A stretch of 64,000 nt of DNA, taken from the NCBI GenBank assembly GCA_003116995.1, contig BDSL01000043.1, positions 248,001 through 312,000 of the forward strand, in the 5' to 3' direction. This DNA is from Yamagishiella unicocca (lineage: Eukaryota > Chlorophyta > Chlorophyceae > Chlamydomonadales > Volvocaceae). A program made the position numbers and the translations under genes. The notes beneath the pieces were generated by a model, which searched no databases, was not told where the DNA came from, and was given only the letters and a program-made list of their open reading frames with translations. Below are positions 36,801 to 47,983 of the stretch, piece after piece; the stretch's first letter is position 1; every line of letters starts with the position of its first letter.

Positions 36801-39800
36801 TAAACCCCCTACATACACAGATTTCCCCCCGCCCCTTCTCCCCCGGCCCCCCAAAACACACCCACCTGGGGTGGAAGGCGTCCGGGTCCTCCGGGTCCTC
36901 CAGCAGTACGACATTCTGGCGCAGCTTCATAAGGCCCGCGCGCGTCTCTTCCACTTCCCGCACCAGCCACTCGGGCGAGTCGGCGCGCACGGGGATGGCG
37001 GCGATGGCGGCCTCGCTGCCGTACGCGGCCCGCAGCCTGTTAAGTTGAGGTGGGTCGGCCAGGGGGGGAGAGGGGTTATAGGAGGAGGGGGCGTGCAGGG
37101 GGGGGGAGGGTGCAAGGAAAAAACCCGTGTACCCGGGCAAGGGGGTGGCGTGAAAACCGTTGACCGAGCAAGGGGGGGAAGGAGGAGGAGGGGGCGTGCA
37201 GGGACGGGGAGGAGGGGTGAGGCGGGTAGGGGCTCCGGGGCGCCAGGACGGGGCTGTATGTGTCGCAAAACAGCTGGTGGACGTGTCGTAGCGTTCTAGG
37301 GTTTTAGGGTTTATGGCACGGCGCAGTCTGCCTGGGCGACGTTACGGACTCGCACCGCATATGACAGGATAGCCCTTGGGTTGGCACTGAGTAGGAAACA
37401 GATCAGGAAAACATTTGGTACACACGTTTGGAGATGCACGCCGGAGAACCTGGTTGAGGAGACGAAATCCGGAGGGGCGGGGGGCGCAGGTGGGGGCCCG
37501 GGGGGGGGGGGGCGGACGCCCAAGAGTCAGGTGTTTCGTATGCCCCTCCCCCTCCCCGTTTGTCCCCCCCCTCCCTCCCTCCCTTCCTCGAAACCCTCCC
37601 TCACTTGTATCTCCCCTTGCCGTCCTCCAGCATGTAAGTGGCGGCCACCTCCGCCGACCGCTCCGCGCCGAAGAGCTGCTTCAACATGGCGTCCGTGATG
37701 TACGGCCGGGTGAGGCGCTCCAGGTCCCACACGCTTCGCTGCTCCAGCTCCGAGCGCATCAGCGGCCGGGAGGGCCGGAAGTAGCCCAGCAGGCCTGGGG
37801 GGGGGGGAAGAGGGGGTTGCAAAAACACACCGGTTACTCGACGTGGGAAGGGTAGCTGGCGCCTGGGGCGCGGTGGGGGGAGGGAGGGTGCGGAAACTCG
37901 TTTGTACGGCATAGGGAGACGGGGGAGAGAAACTAGGCGGCGAATGGGTTTTGGGATACGACACGCGGTGTTTGGGTTTGCAAGGCAGGAGACTTGGCTT
38001 GGCTGGGGTGGGGGAGTGGCGGGGCGGCGGTGTGGGCGGGGGTGTGGGGGCGGTGTGGACAAAGGCAGGTAGTGTGTTTGTGTGCCGACGGCGCTAGTTG
38101 CGCTCCCGCCTCCAATGCTAGGAAGGGTCCCCAGCCCATGTGGCCACCGACTGCGGCCCCCCGAACACACCCCACCCCCATCCAAGCGCGTGCTAGAACC
38201 GTTCTCCAACCCGTCTTTCACCCCCCTGCGCGCCTACATACGCACTGCCCACTGCCCACCATCACGCGGCTACCAAGCATCCCCACCCGCCCCGTCAGCA
38301 GCCCCCCCCCGCCTCTACAGGTTTGCCGATAGTCAGTTCCAGTGCTCCAGCATGCGCCCACAACATTGATGTCCGACGACCATGCGCCAATTATCCTGTC
38401 CCGTTGCGTAAAACGGTTTTTATACACTCCCTCCCCCGTTGCTTCACCGGTTTGCTCCCTACCTCACCCCCCTCCGCCCCATGTCGAGTAACCTGGCCGG
38501 TCTCCTGTGTCGCCTAACCGCCTCTTCTCGCCAACCGCCCCCGTCCGCACCCACCCACCGCGCCCCGCACCCACCACCTCCCCCTACCCACCCCTCCGCC
38601 TTTTTTCTCGGCCCATCCACGGGCCTTCCATCGCCCCCGTCCGCACCCACCATCGCCCCCTACCCACCCCTCCGCACCCACCATCGCCCCCTACCCACCC
38701 GTCCGCACCCACCACCTCCCCCTACCCACCCCTCCGCCTTTTTTCTCGGCCCATCCACGGGCCTTCCATCGCCCCCGTCCGCACCCACCATCGCCCCCTA
38801 CCCACCCCTCCGCACCCACCATCGCCCCCTACCCACCCCTCCGCACCCACCACCTCCCCCTACCACCCCTCCGCACCCACCATCGCCTCCCCTACCCACC
38901 CGTCACGCAGTCCCCCGGCACCTCCCAGATGCGGAAGAAGCCCAGCACGTGGTCAATACGGTAGGCCGTGAAGTACTGCGACAGGTGGTGCAGCCGCGTG
39001 CGCCACCAGGCGTACCCGTCAGCAGCCATGGCCTGCCAGTTGTAGGTGGGGAAGCCCCAGTTCTGACCTGTGGGGAGGGGTGGGGCGGGGAGGGAGGGAT
39101 GGGGCGGGGGAAGGATGGGGCGGGACCGGGTTGGACAGCGCGGGGAGGAGGGCGGGGAGGAGGGCGGGGAGGAGGGCGGGGAGGGATGGGGCAGGGAGGA
39201 GGGCAGGGAGGAGGTGGTGGTGGTGGTGGAGGTGGTGGCGGGTGAGAGAGTTACGTCGGAGGCGTGGTGGGGTGGACGAGGGAGTTGGGGTGGAGGGGAA
39301 GGGCAGGGCAGGGCGGGGCAGCGAGGGGAGGACGTTCAGACTGAGCGCTCAAGTGGGGCGGTCACGGTGGCCCAGGCGGAGGCGCCTGCCGCCCCACGGG
39401 CCGCGAACCAGGATGAGGCATGTAAGGCCTGAGACAGGCCATGGCGCAGGCGCACGGCGGCTCGGAGGCGACTCGCTGCTTGCTGCCCCCGCGCCGTCCT
39501 CCCTCCCCCGCCTCTACTCCTCTGCCGGCATAGCGGCTCTCCCTTTCGCACGCCTTATCCGCTCTCCGCAGACCAGCACCCCTGCCCCTACGGCTCCAGC
39601 CCCCTGTCCCGCACCCCCCGTCCTGCACCCCCTGTCCTGCACCCCCTGTCCCCCTCCCCCTGTCATGCACCCCATGCCCCACAACCCATGCCCCACACCC
39701 CCTGCCCCTCCCTGGCGGGGTCCCAACCCTCACCGGTGGGCGAGAAGGCGTCTGGCGGCGCCCCCGTGCTCTTGTCCATGCGGAACAGCTGCGGCGAGCA

Positions 39801-42800
39801 CCAGCTGTCCACACTGCGCTTGTCCACGCCGATGGGCAGGTCGCCCTTGAGCACCACACGCCGGGAGGCAGCGTACTCGGAAGCCTGCGGGAGGAGAGGG
39901 GTGGGGGGGGGGCGGGGGAGGGGGGGGTTGGAGTTTGCCTTTGTTGTAGCGTGAACCCGACAGAACCACGCAAAACATCAGCCGTTACTTTGCAGAAAGG
40001 CTGATTAACTACTCGCAGAAATAATGCGGAGAGCCACGTCCGGAGAGCGTTCTGGAAGGCTGATGACGCTTGTACGGCATGGCTGCCGAACTTTCCGTGC
40101 CGGCCCTTAAATCTCTGCCGTCCAGTAGACGGTGACTCCGAATGATTACCAGCCGAATACCAGAAAATCTGCACTCATTTACACCTCACGTTGCACACGG
40201 ACTGGCACTACAGCAGTTCTCCCCTCCCCTCCCTCAACCCAGTTCTCCAGCATGCATCTCACAACATCTGTTCTTAACGGTTTTTCTCGCGTCCACGGGT
40301 CTTCCTCGACCCCCCCCCTTCCACGGGCTTCCTCTCCCTCCCCTGCCACCCCTCCCACTCGTGCCCTCCCCTCCCCACGGTTTTTTCGGGCATCCACGGG
40401 TCTTCCTCGAAACCCTCCCTTCCACGGGCTCCCTCTCCCTCCCCTGCCACCCCTCCCACTCGTGCCCTCCCCTCCCCACGGTTTTTTCGGGCATCCACGG
40501 GTCTTCCTCGAAACCCTCCCCACACACACCTTGAGCAGCTGCCTGTGCAGGTGGTACTGCACGTAGTAGGTGAGCTGCATACGCGGGTGGAACTCGCCGC
40601 CCGGCCGCGTGAGGCGGTCCACCACCTCCTCGGTGCCGGCGGACATGCAGCCCCAGCGCCAGTGCTCGGCAGTCTGTTTGGGAGGACACAGGAGGGGGAG
40701 GCGGCGGCGGCGGCGGCGGAGGGTGGATTAAGGGAAAAAAAGGACGGGCGGGCGGGGTTTTAGGGTTTTAGGAGGTCTCGGCTCGGGCGGCAGCACGTGG
40801 CGGCTGCACTACACGACACAGATTTGAACATTTGAGACGGAAATTGTCATAAGACGTAAGACAGGAAGTTAGCACCGCTGTCATAAGGAGGCGCGCTGGT
40901 TGGGGGGCTCTGGGGGCTCCCCCCTCAGGTCCTGCCTGCATGGGGAACCTTGCAGGGCTCCGCCGAGGTTACTCCTCCTCTTCCCCCTCCCTCCACACAA
41001 AACACACACACACACGTACACAACGCACACACACATACACACACACGCGCCCCGCCGCCCCGGCTTTCGGCTCTCCCACCGCCTGAGCCGCCACGCCCGG
41101 GCCCCCTTGCTTTGCCTGCCTCCCCCTCCACCCGAGTCCCTGTCCCTGTCGCGTAAACGGTTTTTATGTCTCCCCCCCCACCCGGGTCCTTACGTCACCC
41201 CCCCACCCGGGTCTTCTTGCTACCCCCCCCCCCCCACACCCCCACACCCACACCCACACACCCACCTGGAAGATATCCCGCAGGAAACAGAAAGCCGCGT
41301 ACGGGCGCAGCCAGCTGGCACTGGACTCGAACCAGGCCAGGAAGCCGGGGGACTGCAGCGTCGCCTTGCCGTACCGGTCGTACACCTGGCGAGGGCGGGG
41401 AGCGGAGCGGCGCGGAGCGGAGCGGGGGTTTTGAGCCGGAGACTGCGATGGATTCCCCCGAGCGCCGCCTTCCCAGAAGGGAAAGGCAGGCCGGGCCGGG
41501 CCGGGCCACAGCCACACCCCTCCCTGCACGATGCGGCCGGGGGGAGGGCATGACGCTGAGACGGCGGTGCCCCGACGAGCTGGGGGCACCTCCACGCACC
41601 ACCACCACCACCATCACCGCCACCACCGCACACTGCACAGGTAATTAACACACACGGCCGGCCCGACGGCTACGCTCCGGAACCCAACTCCGCCTGACGG
41701 CTACGCTCCGGAACCCAACCCCGCCCCGCCCCGCCCCACCTTCTTGACGAACGCCCTCTTGAAGGCCATGGTGGCCACGTAGTCCACTGCGGGGCCGTCC
41801 AGGTCGCGACGGGCCTTATGCAGCTGGCGGGGTCGGGGTGGGGCAAGGGGGGGGAGGGCGTTGGCAACATTGGCAGCGGTGGCGGTGGCAGCGGTGGCGG
41901 TTGAATCCACGGTATTCTGCTGCCGAGGCAGTCAGGTCAAAGCTGTGAAACCCGCTGCTGTGCTGGTCAGTGAGGGAAGCAAGTCGCTGGGAGCACTGAG
42001 GCGCTCCTGTCGTGCCACGTAGGCACGTGGCCTATCCGGTGCAGTCATCCTCATGCTCCAGCCGTAACCCCACCATCACCACCACCACCATCGCCATCGC
42101 CATCGCCATCACGAAGCCACCTCTCTTACCCAACCCAGCACGTCTGGCCCCCCGCCCCCGCACACTAGCAAGCCCTGCCTAACCCCTCGCATGGTCCTTC
42201 TCCTAGTGCCGTCTAAACGGGTTTTCACGCGCCCCCCACCACACACACACACATACACCCGGCCATGCCCTCACGACCCCCCCCCTCACACACATACACA
42301 CACGCACCTCCGCCGCCAGGTCGTGCGGCAGCTCCTGCCCCTCCTCGCCGAGCAGGTCGCGCAGCGCCAGGTACTGCGGGTGCAGCGCGTGTACGGACAG
42401 CGTCGAGTACGGGTACGAGTCCCACCAGGTGCCGTACACGCACGTGTCGTTGACGGGAAGCACCTGGATCATGCGCAACCCACACCTGCGTTCCGAGGGG
42501 GACCGGCGGGGGGGGGACAAGGGAAGGGAGGAATCCAGGGAGGGAGAGAGTTCAGGGTTTCGGGGTTTTAGGGCCTTTTAGGGCCTTTACGGGTCTTTTA
42601 GGGCCTTTTAGGCCTCCTGATGCCTCCCCCTCCACCTCCTTGCCTATCCAACTTCCCCGCCACTTTCACGTCTGGTGCCCTCGCCCTCGCCCCCCCTCCA
42701 ACCAGCCCGTATCCGAGTTAACGCAACCCGATTGGTGCCGGCCGGCAAGCCGAAAACCCACCCCAGCCCGTCCCCAGCCCGTCCCCGACCCACTTGTCGG

Positions 42801-45800
42801 CGAGATCCACCAGCGGAATCAGATCCAGGAACTCGCCCACGCCCACGCTTTCATTGGTGCGCAAGCTGAACACGGGCACCGCGATGCCGGCACCGCGCCA
42901 GTGGCGGTCGCGCCTGCCAGGACAGCCAGGGGGGGGGGTTGATGAGAGAATCCGCGAATCCACGGCCGACAGCGGGGGGGAGGTCGGGGGGTTGGGGTTG
43001 GGGAGGGGGGAGGTTGGGAGGGGAGAGGTCGGGAGGGGGTTGGGGAGGGGGTTGGTCGCGGCGTGAGCCGTGAGCACTCCGCAGTGCGAGTGGGGCGAGT
43101 GGGTTTCGGAGACGGTTGGACGGGAGGGGGAGATGGGAGGGTGTTTTTTGCGCGCGGGCGGTTTCGGAGCCCCAACAACGGCCGGACCCCGGCCCAGCAG
43201 GCCGGCCGTACCTGAAGTAACCGTCGTGCCGTACCATGACGGTTGGCGCGCCAACCGACGCGGAGGAGGGCAGGCAGGCCAGGCGGGGCTCGCCGACCTG
43301 AGGAGGGAGCGCGGCGGCGGCGGGTTGCAGCAGCAGCAGGTTGGAGCAGCAGCAGGTTGGAGCAGCAGCCGGTTGGGCAGCAGCAGCAGCGACGGATGGC
43401 TGGTTGAGGACTGCAGATTGAGGGTTGAAGTCGACGGATGGCAGGTTGAGGACTGAAAACTGCGTGTTGCAGTTGGCGTGTCACCGTGTCGAACGAAAAC
43501 TGGACTAGCGGCATTCTGTAGGAGAATAGTACAGTTCAACGGATACGGGCGGACCCTAACGTGTGTTTTGAGTGTACCTGCTGGCCCGGCCTGTCAGGCT
43601 ATAAGCCCGCCTGCATCAGCTGCCCTCGGATTACGGTCAGGGCCTTACAGCACAGCCCTCAGCCCCTGGCCCACCTTGCCCCTGGTCCACCCGGGCAAGA
43701 CCTCCTCTCCCCTGCCCCGTAGAGCTCGCAATCGTGCACACACACAACCTGCAAGCTATAACGCATCCACGCCTCCATCCCTGGACACTCATTTCCCTCC
43801 CCCCCCTCCTTTCCCTGGGCCCACGGCTTCCCCCCCTAACCCCCCGGGTATTCCTTCTTCTCCTCCCCTCAGCTGCTTCCCTGAGTCCCCGGCTTTCCCT
43901 CCCCCCCTTCCCCCCCTGGACCTCACCTCCACCTCCCCCCCCTGGACCTCACCTCCAGCACCAGCCCATCCGCCGTCTGGATGGCGTACTTGTAGGTGAA
44001 GGGAAAGCAGCTGTACGGCACCCGCAGCTCCGCCTCCCAGAAGGGCGTGTGCGTCTCTGCACCCGGGGAGGGGGAGGGGGGGTATTGAGAGGGACGCCGC
44101 GGGGTGGAAGGAGGGTATTGAGAGGGACACTGGGGGGGAAGGGGTATTGAGCGGGACACCCCTGCCAGGTCCCCATCCGCTGCTCCTTAGTGGGGCCCGT
44201 GTGCCGCGCACCGCGTTGTGCGGGAGGGAAGGTAACGCCCCCCCCCCGCCCCCCCGGGCCGCAACAGCCCCCACCCCGGACCTCCCACCAAGCCCACGCC
44301 CATTCATCGCTCCGCTTCCGCCACCTAATGAGAGGCGGCCGCCTCCGTCCCGGCCTTGGAAGTCCCCCGGCCTCTGCGCCTGCGCCTTCGACCCGCCCCT
44401 ACCAACAAATACACGTGCAGGCCCGCGCCCCCCCCAGGGACCCATCCCACCCGCCCACTCCATCCCCACACTGCGCCCGCTGCCGCGGCATCCCTCCTGC
44501 GCACCTCCGGCCCTGCTCGCTGGCCCACCTGACACCCCCGGGCACAACGGTGGTGCATCCCCCCGCAGCATCGCTCTCCTCCCCCCGGCTTCCCCCGCCC
44601 CTCCCCTTCGCCCTCCGGTTTACGCCCGCAACCACGCCCCACTGCCCAGCACGCAACCTCCACTGCTCATATTTGCCGCCACCCTCCCTCGAGTAACGTC
44701 ATGCCTCCTCTCCTATGCCGCTCCACCGGTTCTCTCGCTCCCCCCGGCCCCCAACCCTCAACCCGCGCCTGCCGCACCCCTTTCGGCCCCACCCCTGCCC
44801 GAACACCACCACCCCCGGCAGCCCCCGCCCCTGCCCTCCCCTGCCCAAACCCGCCCCTCCCGCCCTTCCCCACCTGCCCTATCTCCCCCCAACCCGCCCC
44901 TCCCGCCTCCCCAACCTGCCCTTACCCCCCTTCCCGCCTCCCCAACCTGCCCTTACCCCCCCTCCCGCCCCTCCCCCCGACCCCTCCCGGCCCCCCTCCC
45001 TCCCCCCTCACCCGTCAGCCTCAGCATCTGGTCCGGCTGCCAGTTCCCCAGCTGCGGTATGCCCCCCGTCACCAGCAGCGCCTCGCCTCCCTCCAGCTGG
45101 AAGTCCGCCACCTCCAGCCGCACCACCGTCTCCCCGGGTGCGGGGCAGCACAGCTCGGAGGCGGGCAGGCCGCCGCTGCGGACCAGCGGCTTGTGCGCGA
45201 AGAGCACCTGGCAGCAGGCGGGGGGGGGGTGCAAACGAAAATAAGGAAAACCCGGTGTACGAAAGGAAAACACCCGTTTGGAATGTGGGGGGAGGGGGGC
45301 AGGCGAGGACAAGGACACTGTGATGCAGTGAAGCGAGAGGCGGCAGGTAAAACATACTTGGGAGAGAGGCAGCATGGGGAGGGGGAGGGGCGGCGGGACG
45401 TGAATGGCGGCGGGAGGCGAGTGGCGGTGCGGAGTGGGCGTCAGGGGGGATGGACCCAGTGGTGGTGGTTGGGGGTTACAGAGAAGGACCCAGTGGTGGT
45501 GGTTGGGGGTTACAGAGAAGGACCCAGTGGTGGTGGTTGGGGGTTACAGAGAAGAACCCAGTGGTGGTGGTGGTGGTGGTGGTGTGGTGGGGGGGGACTG
45601 AAGACCGGGATGCGGGTGGCGATTCCGTGGAGGGAGGAGTGGTTTCGGGCCAGGCGGGAGCGGCGCGCGTTGCGGGTGGGGTGTGGGTTGCGGCGGCGAG
45701 GGCCCCAGCCCGACGACCGGTGCGGCGGGGCCCGGCCCGCGGGGGGGGGGGTCAGCAGCAAGGCCCCCCGGGGGTGCGCTGGGGGCCTGAGGCCTGACGC

Positions 45801-47205
45801 CTGAGACCTGGCTGCCACAAGAGGACTGAGGTCAGGTCCGGCGTCCTGCCACGTCGTCGCCGCCGCGTGCCCGCGGCCAATCCTGGCACAGAGACGACCC
45901 CGCCCTGCCTCGACCAGCCCCAGGTAGCCGCACAGGCAGCCGCACAGGCAGCCGCACAGGCAGCCGCACAGGTCCCACTGCCCTCCCTCCCCCCACCGGG
46001 TTTTCCTGGCATCCACGGGTCTTCCTCGAACCTCCCCCCACCGCCTCCTCCCGTGGCTGCGCCCTCCGCACAGCCCCGCGCTCCCTGCGCCACCGCTTCG
46101 TCCGCTGCCCCAGCGGCCACCGAAGCCTTCCACGCCCTGCCCCCGCCGCACCCCTCCCCCCGGACCTTTCATTGCCGACCCACGGGTCTCCCCTCATGCC
46201 CGCCCCCCGCCCCTCCGGGGACGGAGTCCACGATTCCAAACCGCCCCGGCCCCCCCGAGACCGGCCGTGCCGCGGCTTCCGCCGCTCGACTGACCAGCGG
46301 CGGCCGCTTGGAACCCCCCCACTGACCGGCGGCGGCGGGCCTCACACATACACATACACATCTATAAAACACATACACACACGCTCCAAACCACCCCCTC
46401 CAGACCGGCCGTGGCGGCTCCTGCTGCTGGCGCTGCCAGTGCTAGCTTGGCGCACCTTTGTGAAGGCCGCGCTGGCCATGAGCGCCGCCGGGTGCGACTT
46501 GTCGATCCAGGTGTCCGACACCTCAACCAGCTCGCTGCCCTGTGCCCCAGGGAGGTGAGGGGTGAGAGGCGGGGAGGGTCCCGGGAGGTTGGGGATGAGA
46601 GAGGCGGGGAGGGACCGGGGAGAGAGGGAGGCCGGACGTGAGGGTCCGCTGGGGGCGGCGCGGGTCGGCTGGCGGTGGCACTTGGGAGGTCCGGATAAAA
46701 GAATGACACCCCCCCCCGGTCTTTACTTGTACCCCCCCCCACACACACACACACACATATACACACCCAAAGCCCACCTGCAGCCCCTCTGGAAGCCAAA
46801 CAGTGCGCTCGCCGGCTGCGTCCTCCTTCTCGATCGCCCAGTTGCCGTGCACGTTGGGCCCCGCAGCCGTGTCGTCGTCTTTTTGGCGTGCCTGGCCCGA
46901 CACCGTTGGTGGGTCAGGAAAAGCCAGCGCCAGCCGACAGGGACAAGGTCCAGCCAGCTCAGGCTCACCAGGGCGTACTTATAAGTATAGAATGGCTTCC
47001 ATGGCAATAATATGGTTGCCTCCCAGACCAAAACGTCCTTCTCATGGTGGCACGACATCTGCCGAGCCTGTGACCATTGAAGGCTGCCCAGCAATGCTCC
47101 CGATCCAGATAGCAAAATGGACTGGCCCCATTGCGTAGGATATGAAACTGTGAAGTGCAAGGTGACGGAGGCCTGCTGCCACGGCTCCCTTGCACCACTT
47201 GCCAT
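33891..47205 (-). CDS. DPE2: 4-alpha-glucanotransferase DPE2 (disproportionating enzyme 2)
   Basis: Twenty exons join in phase to 987 aa, close to plant DPE2 (about 955 aa). In order on the minus strand: 46969-47205, 46778-46891, 46456-46539, 45012-45207, 43953-44056, 43212-43297, 42794-42913, 42308-42485, 41740-41823, 41266-41385, 40530-40673, 39734-39884, 38900-39067, 37605-37794, 36866-37036, 36522-36611, 35527-35653, 34969-35102, 34395-34643, 33891-34107. Two starch-binding CBM20-like domains come first (YPTQWGQSILLSGS; LVTGGIPQLGNW), then WRGAGIAVPVFS and the GH77 core. Catalytic residues are visible: nucleophile Asp near 578 (FTAYRIDHVLGFFRIWE), acid/base Glu near 774 (CGEDLG) and Asp near 826 (SCHD). 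DPE2 moves a glucosyl unit from maltose to a glucan acceptor in the cytosol during starch breakdown. No transit peptide is seen, as expected. An in-frame TGA precedes the ATG at 47205. The C-terminal tail is Gln/Pro-rich. Confidence 0.95.
34185..34375. repeat. 48-50 bp minisatellite in DPE2 intron 19
   Basis: There are four copies of a unit containing ACATTTGAGCCGGGTCTTC at about 34194, 34242, 34292 and 34341, joined by C-rich tracts. Confidence 0.9.
34890..34960 (-). repeat. Shared intron module B in DPE2 intron 18 (sense, next to donor)
   Basis: On the minus strand, the sequence just after the GTGGGT donor (34968) reads GGGGGGTTGCAAAAGGGAAC, then CGTTAACTCGACGTGAGC, and ends in GCTTCGGACACC. 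The same order recurs in introns of the FKBP, PACRG and aldo/keto reductase genes. Confidence 0.65.
36362..36500. repeat. 17 bp minisatellite in DPE2 intron 16
   Basis: About eight head-to-tail copies of TATGCCACCAGGGTCTT lie close to the donor of exon 16. Confidence 0.9.
37797..37865 (+). repeat. Shared intron module B in DPE2 intron 13 (antisense, next to acceptor)
   Basis: On the plus strand, GGGGGTTGCAAAAACACACC is followed by GGTTACTCGACGTGGGAAG, immediately behind the acceptor of exon 14. A sense copy (GGTTACTCGACATGGGG on the minus strand, about 38478-38495) lies nearer the donor of the same intron, so one intron carries the module at two places in inverted orientation. Confidence 0.6.
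38560..38890. repeat. C-rich minisatellite in DPE2 intron 13
   Basis: Repeats of CCGCACCCACCATCGCCCCC and CTACCCACCCCT with interspersed CTCGGCCCATCCACGGGCC blocks fill this interval, ending ten bases before the donor of exon 13. Confidence 0.85.
40275..40522 (-). repeat. Three copies of shared intron module A in DPE2 intron 11
   Basis: On the minus strand, GTTTCGAGGAAGACCCGTGG followed by ATGCCCGAAAAAACCG occurs at 40479-40520 and 40378-40420, and a variant occurs at 40278-40318. The first copy begins within 10 bp of the GTGTGTGT donor of exon 11 (40529). The two complete copies are embedded in a direct repeat of about 100 bp. Confidence 0.8.
45450..45590. repeat. 33-34 bp minisatellite in DPE2 intron 3
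   Basis: There are four copies of a GGACCCAGTGGTGGTGG unit joined by TTGGGGGTTACAGAGAAG. DPE2 intron 3 is 1.25 kb, the largest in the gene, and also holds one module A copy at 45995-46035. Confidence 0.9.
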
Positions 47206-47983
47206 CCCGCCTATTCAACTCAATATTAGCTGGACTTCACTGATTTTACGCAATCAAAGAAGGTTCTTCATTTCAATGAAATAGCGCGGCAACTTTGCCA
47301 GTCAGGTGTTCGGAAGAGGCGTTCCGGAGGTTCCAACACCGCACGAAGCAACTCAAGTCCATCCGGGTGCCCTGTGCTGCACCTGCCTAGTAGTTATTAG
47401 GAACGCAAGCGTTACAGAAGTCCTTGGCGTCTGGACTCGCGTGTCGCGTCCACTCTGGCTGCCGTACAGGTTGCCGAAGCTGGCGGGACAGCGGCTCACC
47501 ACAAAGCTCAAAACCGATGGACAACCTAGTTACTGTCACAAAAAACGTCATTTCGCATTACCTCCACACTTGGTCCGGGGGTACCGTGGGCTGGCTTGGT
47601 TGACCCTTCAAGCAGACCGCTTGCGGCGTCGAGCATACCACCCGTCGGTCGTCATTATTGACCATAACAGCACCGCGGGCCATCACAGAACCGCGGGCCA
47701 TCACAAAACCGCGGGCCATCACAGAACCGCGGGCCATCGTCTCAAAACATGCATCGTCAATCAGCGGTGCGGGCCAACGGGTCTGGTCTCCTAGGCCATC
47801 GCCCTTTCACCTGCCTACTTCGGGGCTCCCCTGGGCCTCCTCACATCCTCCTCCCTCCCCCCCCTGGAGCCCCAACGCCCCAAACCAAGGCCCACATCAC
47901 CGTCCGCGCACGCCCATCTCTTCCAGCAGCCACATACTTCCGCACCTGCCGCCTCCTAACCTGCCTAATCCTATCCGGCCGCA
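47206..47983. other. Intergenic region between the FKBP gene and DPE2
   Basis: Both neighbours are on the minus strand, so this interval must hold the FKBP 3' end and the DPE2 promoter. Four copies of ACCGCGGGCCATCACA lie near 47682-47740. A TGTAA on the minus strand near 47415 could be a polyadenylation signal but is far (about 570 nt) from the FKBP stop. No TATA box is obvious before DPE2. Confidence 0.5.
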
